Shown: positions 1 to 6,783 of the stretch, one piece after another
How positions within the stretch are numbered: position 1 is the first letter of the stretch
Layout of the letters: every line of letters begins with the position of its first letter
Source of the DNA: Bacteroidales bacterium
Lineage (GTDB): Bacteria; Bacteroidota; Bacteroidia; Bacteroidales; F082
Assembly (NCBI GenBank): GCA_020853175.1
Contig: JADYZK010000428.1
Coordinates: 1-14,740 of the forward strand
Reading direction: 5' to 3'
Length of the DNA stretch: 14,740 bases
The notes under the pieces: generated by a model
Told to the model about the DNA's origin: nothing
Database searches by the model: none
The model's input: only the letters and a program-made list of their open reading frames with translations
Position numbers and translations under genes: made by a program

Positions 1-15
1 AATGTTGAAATTTAA
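1..15 (+). CDS. Possible last codons of an upstream SusC-like TonB-dependent receptor (3' end only)
   Basis: Reading from base 1 gives Asn-Val-Glu-Ile followed by TAA at 13-15. The stop lies 11 bases before the SusD-like start at 27. SusC receptor genes normally sit directly upstream of susD partners and often end in a short beta-strand tail of the form GLN(V/L)xx, which this tail could fit. Four codons cannot identify a protein, and the usual terminal aromatic residue is replaced by Ile. The call rests mainly on gene order. Confidence 0.3.
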   Translation, partial: NVEI

Positions 16-26
16 TGCTACATCCC

Positions 27-1487
27 ATGAAAAAGAAATATTATATCCTCCTTCTGATGATCGCAACCCTCGGTTTGGGCAGTTGCGAAAAGTTCCTCGA
101 CCTAAAACCTGCTTCGCAAAGTATTGCTATCTCAAACACTTCGGCTGATTCATTGCTGTATAAAAATTCCTCCGAGTTAGAAGCGGCCCTCTCAGGCGTT
201 TATGACGATTTCAGGAACGAATACTTTTCACTTGATTATTTTGTAAACGGCGATGCCCAATCCGACGATGCTTATGCCGGTGCCGACAACCCCAACAATT
301 TTCAAATTGATGAGTTTACTATTGATGCGACCAACGGCGATGTAAGCCGCGACTGGCGTTATCTGTATGCCACCATTGGAAAAGCCAATTCGGTGTTCAA
401 TAACACTGACATGACCCCCGGTGTTGACGAGGCACGTAAACTTCAAATTAAATCTGAAGCGGCGTGGATTCGTGGTTTCATTTATTTCCAAGCGATCCGT
501 CTGTGGGGCGATATTCCTTTGCAACTGAAAGAGGTAACCACAGTAAGCATTGAGTTGTTACCCGAAATTTATCCGATGCTTTTCCCTGCAAGAGCAACCA
601 TGGAAAAGGTGTTTGAACAAATGATCAGCGACTTTGAGCTGGCTTTGGCCCATGCACCTGCCACTGCTGCCCACAAAGGTTATGTTACCAAAGGCACAGC
701 CAACGCCATGTTAGCCAAGGTATATGCCACCATGCAACCCGTGCAATGGGATAAAGTAGGCCAATACTGCGATGCCGTTATTGCAGGAGGTTTCTCTTTA
801 TTGCCTGAGTATGACATGCTTTGGGACAACGCCCACGAGAACTCATCGGAAGCCATCTTCGAAATCAACTACGAAGGAACTCCCTCAAGCGGAAACTGGG
901 GAGCCAGCATGTTTCGCGGCCTCGAATGGAAGAAATTCAACACCCCTTCCAACGACCTTGTGGCAGCATTTGATAGCGAACAAGACCTGATCAGAAAAAA
1001 CGCTTCCATTGATTTTCAAGATGTGTCAGGAAAATGGTCTGACCCGTATTGGCCTCAAATCACTTTCCCCTTCATCAACAAGTACCGCAACATCACCGGT
1101 CCCAGCTCTCAAAACTTCATTCTGCTTCGTTTGGCCGACTTTATTTTGCTCAAAGCCGAAGTTTTGAATGAAAATGGAGATATCGCCGGTGCCGCTGCTT
1201 TGGTCAACCAAATTCGCGGTCGTGTGAATCTTCCCAACACCACTGCCTCCAACAAAGCCGACATGAAGCTCGCGATTGAAAAAGAACGCCGTCTCGAGCT
1301 CGCCTTTGAAGGACATCGCTGGTTCGACCTGCTTAGAACTGGCAGAGCCATTGAAGTGATGAACAACGTGAAAGGCCCAAACGGAACCTCATTGGGTTAC
1401 GTGGTGACAGAAAACAGGTTGCGCTGGCCCATCCCGCAAGCCGAATTGGATAAAAATACCAAGCTCATACAAAACGAAGGCTACTAA
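27..1487 (+). CDS. SusD/RagB family surface glycan-binding lipoprotein
   Basis: Predicted outer-membrane lipoprotein that binds glycan at the cell surface and lids a SusC-type TonB-dependent transporter. The protein is 486 residues from the ATG at 27. An in-frame ATG at 15 would add only MLHP before the basic start MKKK, so 27 is the better start. A type II signal peptide is visible: basic N-terminus, hydrophobic stretch, then lipobox LGSC with Cys20 as the likely lipidated residue. The post-cysteine sequence EKFLDLKP is typical of SusD proteins. The C-terminal family hallmark, ERRLELAFEGHRWFDLLR, lies at about 420-437, and length is normal for the family. The body should be the alpha-helical TPR-like SusD fold. 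It is followed by a strong hairpin and a GH30 enzyme on the same strand, which suggests a polysaccharide utilisation locus. The family call is secure; the bound glycan is inferred from the neighbour. Confidence 0.95.
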   Translation: MKKKYYILLLMIATLGLGSCEKFLDLKPASQSIAISNTSADSLLYKNSSELEAALSGVYDDFRNEYFSLDYFVNGDAQSDDAYAGADNPNNFQIDEFTIDATNGDVSRDWRYLYATIGKANSVFNNTDMTPGVDEARKLQIKSEAAWIRGFIYFQAIRLWGDIPLQLKEVTTVSIELLPEIYPMLFPARATMEKVFEQMISDFELALAHAPATAAHKGYVTKGTANAMLAKVYATMQPVQWDKVGQYCDAVIAGGFSLLPEYDMLWDNAHENSSEAIFEINYEGTPSSGNWGASMFRGLEWKKFNTPSNDLVAAFDSEQDLIRKNASIDFQDVSGKWSDPYWPQITFPFINKYRNITGPSSQNFILLRLADFILLKAEVLNENGDIAGAAALVNQIRGRVNLPNTTASNKADMKLAIEKERRLELAFEGHRWFDLLRTGRAIEVMNNVKGPNGTSLGYVVTENRLRWPIPQAELDKNTKLIQNEGY

Positions 1488-1497
1488 AATCCTGAAC

Positions 1498-1539
1498 AAC
1501 AGGCGCAGGAGTAAAATCCTGCGCCTGTTTCATTTTTTC
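1498..1539 (+). terminator. Strong hairpin with T-rich tail between the SusD-like and GH30 genes
   Basis: A perfect 13-bp inverted repeat, AACAGGCGCAGGA at 1498-1510 and TCCTGCGCCTGTT at 1517-1529, encloses the 6-base loop GTAAAA. A T-rich tail (TCATTTTTTC) follows. It begins 11 bases after the SusD-like stop. This is the form of an intrinsic terminator. Because the GH30 gene begins only 35 bases after the stem on the same strand, it may instead cause partial readthrough or protect the 3' end of the upstream message. Confidence 0.8.
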
Positions 1540-1563
1540 ATCATCCATTAATTTGTTTATAGA

Positions 1564-3027
1564 ATGTGCTTTACAAACATTTCAAAGATTTTTCTCCTAA
1601 GTCTCACTTTACTTTTATTCCAAAACTGTAAAGGCAAAGAAGGCCTGGGTGATCCCATCGAACCTGTTGTTCCAGACCTTGGAAAAGCGAAGGTATGGCT
1701 AACCCGCGGCGACAAAATTAAACTCTTGAGTCAGGAAGGTGAGCTTTCTATTCGCAGTACCGTGCCGGAAGAATGGCCCGTGCTTACTGTTGACACCACC
1801 ATTCTTTTTCAAGAAGTGGATGGCTATGGTGCTGCCCTCACCGGCTCATCGGCCTATTTATTGAACAAGGTGATGACCACCGCGCAACGTAAAACAATAT
1901 TAAAGCAGATTTTCAGTCCCACCGAAGGCATCGGCATCTCATTTCTGCGCCTGACTATGGGGGCATCCGATTTTTCACTTTCCGACTATACTTATAACGA
2001 TCTACCGGCCAATACAACAGATTTTTTACTCGAAAATTTTTCTTTATCAAGAGACCTTGAAGATGTTGTGCCGGTATTAAAAGAAATTCTAACCATCAAT
2101 CCCAACATCAAATTGATGGGGTCGCCATGGAGTCCACCGGCGTGGATGAAAACCAACCAAAGCCTCAAAGGCGGAAAGCTAAGACCCGATTGTTATGATG
2201 TGTATGCCGACTATTTCGTGCGCTACATTCAAGCGATGAAAGCGCAAGGCATTCAAATAACACATGTTACGCCACAAAATGAACCTTTGTATTTCACCGC
2301 TGCTTACCCTTGCATGGAGATGCAAGCCGATGAACAAGCCAATTTTATCAAAGATCATCTGGGACCAAAATTTGTAGCAGCCAACATCGCAACCAAAATC
2401 ATCAATTACGACCACAACTGGGACAATACCGCCTATTCCATCAGCATTTTAAACGATCCGCAAGCCAATCAATACACCGCCGGCAGTGGTTTTCATGCTT
2501 ATGCAGGCAGTGTATCGGCCATGACTGCCGTTCATCAGGCGCATCCTGACAAGGAGTTGCATTTTACTGAAATTTCAGGCGGTGCATGGGCAACCAACTT
2601 CGAGGACAATTTGATTTGGAATATGCAGAATATTTTTATCGGGACGGCTAAAAATTGGTCGCGCTCTGCCCTACTTTGGAATTTGGCCTTGAATCAAAAT
2701 TATGGCCCCACTAACAACGGATGCGCCAACTGCCGTGGAGTCATCACCATCAACCAATCGAGTGGCGAGGTTACCTTCAACGAAGAATTTTATTCCATTG
2801 CCCATTTCACGAAAGTCATTCAACCCGGCGCACACCGCATCGGTCATATTTACGCCCAATCGCTCACCAACATCGAAGCCGTCGCCTTTATGAATCCCGA
2901 TGGAAGCAAAGCACTCATTCTTACCAATTACGACGATCAGTACAAAACATTTTCTGTAAAACAAGGCAAAAAAGTTTTCAGCTACACTGTGCCTTTGCGG
3001 TCGGTAGTGACGTTCAAATGGGAATAA
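1564..3027 (+). CDS. Glycoside hydrolase family 30 lipoprotein (probable beta-1,6-glucanase or related beta-glucosidase)
   Basis: Predicted retaining beta-glycosidase of 487 residues. The N-terminus is hydrophobic (residues 9-19) and ends in FQNC, so Cys22 is a likely lipidation site; Asn at -1 is not the classical lipobox residue but resembles relaxed Bacteroidetes lipoboxes. GH30 features follow in order: DGYGAALTGSSAYLL near 87; the segment with SFLRLTMGASDFSLSDYTY near 127-145; SPWSPPAWMKTN near 188-199; the acid/base motif TPQNEP with Glu240; the nucleophile motif HFTEISGG with Glu336; and ALLWNLALNQNYGP with a Cys-rich CANCRG segment before a C-terminal beta domain. The two glutamates fit the catalytic pair of the (beta/alpha)8 GH30 barrel. 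The sequence resembles the GH30_1/GH30_3 side of the family (glucosylceramidase-like and endo-beta-1,6-glucanase). A SusD partner favours a glucan-degrading, surface or periplasmic role. Subfamily and substrate are inferred. Confidence 0.9.
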   Translation: MCFTNISKIFLLSLTLLLFQNCKGKEGLGDPIEPVVPDLGKAKVWLTRGDKIKLLSQEGELSIRSTVPEEWPVLTVDTTILFQEVDGYGAALTGSSAYLLNKVMTTAQRKTILKQIFSPTEGIGISFLRLTMGASDFSLSDYTYNDLPANTTDFLLENFSLSRDLEDVVPVLKEILTINPNIKLMGSPWSPPAWMKTNQSLKGGKLRPDCYDVYADYFVRYIQAMKAQGIQITHVTPQNEPLYFTAAYPCMEMQADEQANFIKDHLGPKFVAANIATKIINYDHNWDNTAYSISILNDPQANQYTAGSGFHAYAGSVSAMTAVHQAHPDKELHFTEISGGAWATNFEDNLIWNMQNIFIGTAKNWSRSALLWNLALNQNYGPTNNGCANCRGVITINQSSGEVTFNEEFYSIAHFTKVIQPGAHRIGHIYAQSLTNIEAVAFMNPDGSKALILTNYDDQYKTFSVKQGKKVFSYTVPLRSVVTFKWE

Positions 3028-3050
3028 AACCTCACTTGTAGATTGTTACA

Positions 3051-3096
3051 AATAAACGGTAAAGGGGTTTATTATAAAAAATCCAAATTTTTTTGG
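3051..3096. terminator. Possible weak terminator region between converging GH30 and LolA-like genes
   Basis: The 70-base convergent gap holds a 7-bp hairpin, AATAAAC at 3051-3057 with GTTTATT at 3067-3073, followed by A/T-rich sequence. A second small hairpin, CCAAA at 3083-3087 with TTTGG at 3092-3096, lies next to the stop of the minus-strand gene. Either could help end transcription from one side, but both stems are short and AT-rich. Confidence 0.35.
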
Positions 3097-3097
3097 T

Positions 3098-3775
3098 TTA
3101 CTCTTCCTCCACAAAAACGCTATCGGGAATGCTTCCGTTGATTTCGAAATTGCTATAAAGCAATTGAACGCTTCCTTTAGTACGTTCACCGGCCTTTTTA
3201 GGATCTACTTTGAGGTTGCCGATAAACTTCATGGGGATGTCCATTTGTTGAATTTCAAAGCCAACGCTTGTTGCAATCGGCAAATCATATTTCATTGTGC
3301 CATAAGTAAACTCAAGTGTGTAATTGCCTTGCCCGTTGGTAGTTACATTCATTTTGTTGATGCGCTGCTCTTTTTTATCCACCCAAAGGGTAGCAATTAC
3401 AAATTCCGATTCAGGATTTGTCGGCACCACTTTGACAAGTAAATTTTGCTCATCCTCACCGGAAAAAAGAGCGGTGTGCGGCTCCTGAAGCATTGACATG
3501 ACAGAAAAATTGAGTCCCTTCTTTGGAACCAAGGCAAAGCCCGTTGCTCTAAAGCGAAACTTGTCGGGAGCCTTATAAAATACCCTGCCTTTTTTTACAG
3601 GAATGCGGATAAAATCAACATCCACATCAATGGCGACATCAGCTTCAAAGGATTTTACCTCCGCTGACTTTTCGAGCACAGCAGCAATGATCTTGGTGGC
3701 ATCAGGCTGAGCGTGAAGCAGGGAAGCAGCAGTTAGAAACATAAAAATGAGGAAGAACTGTTTGAAATATTTCAT
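3098..3775 (-). CDS. Exported LolA-fold-like protein in an ABC transporter operon
   Basis: A 225-residue protein with a clear type I signal peptide: MKYFKQ, a hydrophobic core, then LLHA with probable cleavage before Gln23. The mature part starts with a helix of the form ATKIIAAVLEKSAEVKSFEAD and then reads as alternating beta strands, including GRVFYKAPDKFRFRATG. That layout is typical of LolA/LolB-like outer-membrane lipoprotein carrier or sorting proteins, which form an open beta barrel holding an acyl chain. The start overlaps the permease stop as ATGA, so translation is probably coupled. Being third in an operon with an ABC ATPase and permease suggests a periplasmic partner for a lipid-like or lipoprotein substrate. 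It is not the canonical lolA context, and I cannot assign a substrate. A generic DUF in this fold is the main alternative. Confidence 0.7.
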   Translation of the reverse strand: MKYFKQFFLIFMFLTAASLLHAQPDATKIIAAVLEKSAEVKSFEADVAIDVDVDFIRIPVKKGRVFYKAPDKFRFRATGFALVPKKGLNFSVMSMLQEPHTALFSGEDEQNLLVKVVPTNPESEFVIATLWVDKKEQRINKMNVTTNGQGNYTLEFTYGTMKYDLPIATSVGFEIQQMDIPMKFIGNLKVDPKKAGERTKGSVQLLYSNFEINGSIPDSVFVEEE

Positions 3776-4608
3776 GTGGTGATGTCTTTTTTGGTGAAAA
3801 TGCGCAAGGCAGCAAAATAAAAAAACGAAATGTGCAAAATCAAAACCGTTGAGGCCTTGGCTATAACAACCCAGTCCACCGGATCATCGAAAAACAACTG
3901 CCATCCGCTGAGGTAGGTGGTAAACAAAAAGGGTTTGATGACCTCAAAGATGCCGATGCTGAAATTGGATAAAATGGTGAATAAAATCAACACCGACATA
4001 CTGCTGATTACAGGGCCCAGCGAGTTGGTGGCCATGGTCGAAAACAGAAATGCCAGTCCGCTGACAACCCACATACTCATCACACCGTATGCGAAGGCAG
4101 CCAAAAACCGCCACCATATATCACTCATGTCGAGGATGTTAATGGTGTTCATCAGCACAATCATATCACCCGGCTCCCAAAATAGGCGTCCCAATCCCAG
4201 ACTAAGAACCATTAGAAACACCACCAACATGGCGGTATAAGCCTGAGCTGTAATGTATTTGGCTGTAAGCAACTGACCTCTGCTAACGGGCCGTGTAAGC
4301 AAAAGCCGAAAAGTACCGCGACCGGCCTCGCCCGAAACCATATCGCCAGCCACAATAGCCACCAGCACCGGAATGTGCAACCATAAACTGTTGAGTATGA
4401 TGTATGAAACGGAGTAGGTATTGATCAGGTTGCCTTCAAATTGAAAAACATCGGACATGCTTTTTACCAAAAAATCGAGCAATTTTTTGCCTTCCACAAA
4501 CATTCCTATCTGCACCACAAGCACGATCAGCAAAATGGCAACAAAACCAATATAAGTGATGCCCCGCCGAAAGAGTTTACTAAATTCGAGTTTAATCAGT
4601 GTTCCCAT
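3772..4608 (-). CDS. ABC-2 type transporter permease
   Basis: A 278-residue integral membrane protein of the ABC-2 family, here the membrane half of a transporter with the upstream ATPase. About six membrane segments are visible, near residues 17-38, 66-87, 118-140, 165-187, 195-220 and 248-268. Between segments 2 and 3 lies GEAGRGTFRLLLTRPVSR (93-110), the typical cytoplasmic motif of this permease class. The N-terminus (MGTLIKLEFSKLFRR) is an amphipathic helix of the kind that contacts the ATPase. The ATG directly abuts the ATPase stop (TAAATG), and its own stop overlaps the next start as ATGA, so the three genes are surely one operon. Similar BcrB, NatB and Gld-type permeases act in drug or peptide resistance, ion export or gliding; the sequence does not decide among them. 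Confidence 0.88.
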   Translation of the reverse strand: MGTLIKLEFSKLFRRGITYIGFVAILLIVLVVQIGMFVEGKKLLDFLVKSMSDVFQFEGNLINTYSVSYIILNSLWLHIPVLVAIVAGDMVSGEAGRGTFRLLLTRPVSRGQLLTAKYITAQAYTAMLVVFLMVLSLGLGRLFWEPGDMIVLMNTINILDMSDIWWRFLAAFAYGVMSMWVVSGLAFLFSTMATNSLGPVISSMSVLILFTILSNFSIGIFEVIKPFLFTTYLSGWQLFFDDPVDWVVIAKASTVLILHISFFYFAALRIFTKKDITT

Positions 4609-5511
4609 TTATGTATTCTGTAGAAAAAAATCTTCGAGATTGTTGTGCGTCATCAATTGTTTCACGCCTATTCCGTTTTTTACAAGAAGCTCGTTTACGA
4701 GAGGAATATCCGTCGTTGGGAGGGTCGTTTGCAGCTCCTCCAAGGTATTTCGCGTAAAATGCAGTTGAGGAAAGGCAGTTGTCAGTAGCTCCAGAGCGTT
4801 TTGAGGTTGCTGGGTAACAAGAGTTAACTGCTGCTGCTCCGATTCGAGAAGCTTGCGCACTTCGCCTTCTACCACCACTTTGCCTTTGCTGATGACGATC
4901 ATGCGATTGGAAATCAACTCCATCTCGCGCAAAATATGCGATGAAACAATGAGTGTTTTTCCAAAATCCTTGTTGAGCCTAACGATCATCTCACGAATAT
5001 CTTTGATTCCTTGAGGGTCTAAGCCATTCACCGGCTCATCAAGAATGATAAGTTCCGGGTCGTGAAGCAAGGTTTGGGCGATGCCGAGACGCTGTTTCAT
5101 GCCTTGGCTGAAAGTTTTTACGCGGTGGCGCGCCCGATCTGCCAGATCAACAACCTCTAACAGTTCCATTATTTTTTTGCGCTGGTTTTTGAGGCCGGAA
5201 TATTGCGCAAGCATATCCATGTTTTGATAGGCGGTAAGGTATTGGTAAAAATCGGGACGTTCAATCAACGCGCCAATCTTACTCAACGCCTGTTTGCGAT
5301 GGCCATGCAAAGGCTCTCCGAAAACCAAAACATCGCCGGCATCCGGCTTGATGAGGTTTAAAACCATCCTAATGGTGGTGCTTTTGCCAGAACCGTTGGG
5401 GCCTAAAAAACCATAAATATCTCCTTTAAAAACCGTGAAGCTCACGTCGCTCACTGCTTTCACAGCACCAAAACGCTTTTCAAGATGCTTTACTTCTAAA
5501 ACTTTTTCCAC
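4609..5511 (-). CDS. ABC transporter ATP-binding protein, BcrA/NatA-like
   Basis: A 300-residue ATPase powering the downstream ABC-2 permease. All nucleotide-binding motifs are present: Walker A GPNGSGKST (37-45), the Q-loop region around IGALIERPDFY (79-89), signature FSQGMKQR (134-141), Walker B LIILDEP (154-160, Glu159 catalytic), D-loop GLDPQG, and the H-loop His192 in SSHIL. The segment IGALIERPDFYQYLTAYQNM resembles bacitracin/lantibiotic-type BcrA ATPases. About 90 C-terminal residues beyond the core are variable. The start is GTG at 5511: no ATG occurs in frame between it and the in-frame stop at 5533-5535, and VLEVKHLEKRFG is the usual beginning of such domains. It is first of a three-gene operon. 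The transported substrate is unknown. Confidence 0.93.
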   Translation of the reverse strand: MEKVLEVKHLEKRFGAVKAVSDVSFTVFKGDIYGFLGPNGSGKSTTIRMVLNLIKPDAGDVLVFGEPLHGHRKQALSKIGALIERPDFYQYLTAYQNMDMLAQYSGLKNQRKKIMELLEVVDLADRARHRVKTFSQGMKQRLGIAQTLLHDPELIILDEPVNGLDPQGIKDIREMIVRLNKDFGKTLIVSSHILREMELISNRMIVISKGKVVVEGEVRKLLESEQQQLTLVTQQPQNALELLTTAFPQLHFTRNTLEELQTTLPTTDIPLVNELLVKNGIGVKQLMTHNNLEDFFLQNT

Positions 5512-5512
5512 C

Positions 5513-5734
5513 TTAATTTTTAGTGATTTTGGTTATTGAGTTCAACTGTCGCATACCCGACCAATGCGGCCTAAAAACATTCAAAACACTGCGCTTGCTG
5601 CGATGTGGCAGCAGGTGAAAATTTCTAAATCCAGGAAGGTTAAATTTATAAGGCACAACAGGCCTTGGCTTTCGTTTTAATTTTTTGGGCAAAAGTACTT
5701 TTACAATCGCCTCTAATATTTCATTCATCATCAT
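5513..5734 (-). CDS. Doubtful small basic ORF just upstream of the ABC operon
   Basis: A 73-codon frame from a run of three ATG codons (first at 5734), ending in TAA one base before the ATPase GTG. The product would begin MMMNEILEAIVKVLLPKKL and is very rich in Lys, Arg and Pro, with no signal peptide, membrane segment or recognisable domain. In favour: nothing else occupies this 368-base stretch (5512-5879), and the spacing to the ATPase fits an operon leader. Against: unusual composition, no known family, and a possible internal promoter box (TACTTTTG on the minus strand at 5697-5690). It could be a lineage-specific small protein or simply leader DNA. Confidence 0.35.
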   Translation of the reverse strand: MMMNEILEAIVKVLLPKKLKRKPRPVVPYKFNLPGFRNFHLLPHRSKRSVLNVFRPHWSGMRQLNSITKITKN

Positions 5735-5879
5735 ACTTTTCTTAGTAAACAACCATTTTTGGGAATTGTTCGCCCAATAAAACTCTAAAACACTTTAAAT
5801 AGAAGGAAAACCACAACCGAATGTTGAGGCCATCACAAAGCCCAAAAAAACAAATTGATTCAATAAAAGATGGAAATGA
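5735..5879. other. Non-coding A-rich gap with no clear feature
   Basis: This stretch separates the FtsB-like stop from the small ORF on the same strand. It contains only a short inverted repeat, TTGGG at 5759-5763 and CCCAA at 5773-5777. There is no exact TAnnTTTG box on the minus strand, so the promoter of the ABC operon is not evident here. No gene is supported in it. Confidence 0.5.
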
Positions 5880-6173
5880 CTACTCCTCCTTCACGATGAG
5901 ATAAATGACCTCGTTGTCTTTTTTTAAGAGGTATTTTTCGCGACCAAAACGCTCCATAAACGCGGTGTCGGTCTGAAAATCTTCAATAAGCCGCTGATTT
6001 TTATGTATTTCCGATTGATAAAAATCCCTTTGATGCTCAATGCTGCGCAAATTTGTTTTCAGCTTAAGCTGGTTGAAAATGTTATTCTGATCAAAAAACA
6101 ACATCCAAACGACGAACAGAATGAGGAAATAGAGGTACTTAAAGGTAGTAAGATGATGGTAAAATTTTTTCAT
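5880..6173 (-). CDS. FtsB/DivIC-like septum formation initiator protein
   Basis: A 97-residue bitopic membrane protein with the layout of FtsB/DivIC: a short cytoplasmic N-terminus (MKKFYHHLTT), one membrane segment at about 11-27, a periplasmic coiled coil at about 28-66 rich in Glu, Gln, Lys and Leu, and a C-terminal conserved patch (ERFGREKYLLKKDNEVIYL, about 74-92) equivalent to the family's A-R-E-x-(L/Y)-xxxxxEx(V/I) motif. In other bacteria these proteins form the FtsQ-FtsL-FtsB complex that activates septal peptidoglycan synthesis. Length is normal. It is transcribed alone and divergently from the phosphatase gene. The family call is good; which of FtsB or DivIC it best matches is not resolvable by eye. 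Confidence 0.85.
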   Translation of the reverse strand: MKKFYHHLTTFKYLYFLILFVVWMLFFDQNNIFNQLKLKTNLRSIEHQRDFYQSEIHKNQRLIEDFQTDTAFMERFGREKYLLKKDNEVIYLIVKEE

Positions 6174-6186
6174 GGCTATAAAAAAA

Positions 6187-6194
6187 CAAAATTA
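6187..6194 (-). promoter_or_regulatory. Possible -7 box for the FtsB-like gene
   Basis: The minus strand reads TAATTTTG, an exact match to the Bacteroidetes -7 consensus TAnnTTTG, ending 14 bases before the ATG at 6173. No good TTTG -33 element is seen at the right distance. An A/T-rich 8-mer of this kind can occur by chance, so confidence is limited. Confidence 0.35.
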
Positions 6195-6248
6195 ATCGAA
6201 AAACTCACGTAGGCTGTGCTATTTTTACGCTTTTAAAAAATAGAGTTT

Positions 6249-6722
6249 ATGAAAACAGTGTATATCGTGCGTCATGCCAAATCATCATGGGATTTGACGC
6301 ATCTATCTGACCTTGAACGTCCTATACTCGATAGTGGCAGAATTAAAACCCGTAACAAAATAGCCCAACTCTTGGCTATGAAACAGGCACTTCCCCAAAT
6401 CATCCTTTCGAGCAATGCCCTCAGAGCCCAACAAACAGCCGCCGAATGGGCTGCCGGTCTATGCCTGGATTCGTATGCCATTGCCATCAAACCCGCGCTT
6501 TACCATGCCGACAACGATCTCATTTTCCGTTTATGTGCTGAAGTTGAAAACCAAATCGAAGCCCTAATGTTGGTAGGTCACAATCCGGCATTGACAAATT
6601 TCGTAAATTTGTTTCTCCTTCCTCCCATTGATGAGTTGCATACATCAGCTTTTGTTTGCCTTGTGTTCGACACCCCTTACTGGAGCGGAATCAAACAAGC
6701 CGGCTATAAAGTTTGTTTGTAA
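6249..6722 (+). CDS. sixA: SixA-like histidine phosphatase family protein
   Basis: A 157-residue cytoplasmic protein of the histidine phosphatase (phosphoglycerate mutase-like) superfamily, SixA branch. The catalytic motif VRHAKS carries the phospho-accepting His9 and Arg8. Later come SSNALRAQQTA, matching the family's SSPAxRAxQTA segment, and VGHNPALT with the second active-site His111. The short length and the RHAKS form of the RHG motif are typical of SixA-type proteins, which can remove phosphate from phosphohistidine in phosphotransfer proteins. It is on the same strand as, and 61 bases before, polyphosphate kinase, so the two may be cotranscribed. No upstream signal peptide is present. 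Substrate in this organism is not shown; related small-molecule phosphatases are the alternative. Confidence 0.87.
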   Translation: MKTVYIVRHAKSSWDLTHLSDLERPILDSGRIKTRNKIAQLLAMKQALPQIILSSNALRAQQTAAEWAAGLCLDSYAIAIKPALYHADNDLIFRLCAEVENQIEALMLVGHNPALTNFVNLFLLPPIDELHTSAFVCLVFDTPYWSGIKQAGYKVCL

Positions 6723-6783
6723 GTTTTACAATGAAAAATGAAGTTTTGAGTTCTTATTAAAGAAAAAAACAACCTTGGTTTAT

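Noticed and set aside
5690..5697. Minus-strand TACTTTTG as the promoter of the ABC operon
   Set aside because: The 8-mer matches TAnnTTTG, but no TTTG or TTG lies 17-23 bases upstream and it falls within the small ORF; it would leave a leader of about 170 bases. Kept only as a possibility.
6775..6783. TTG at 6775 as the ppk1 start
   Set aside because: The ATG at 6784 is three codons on and gives the family-typical N-terminus and a 688-residue length.
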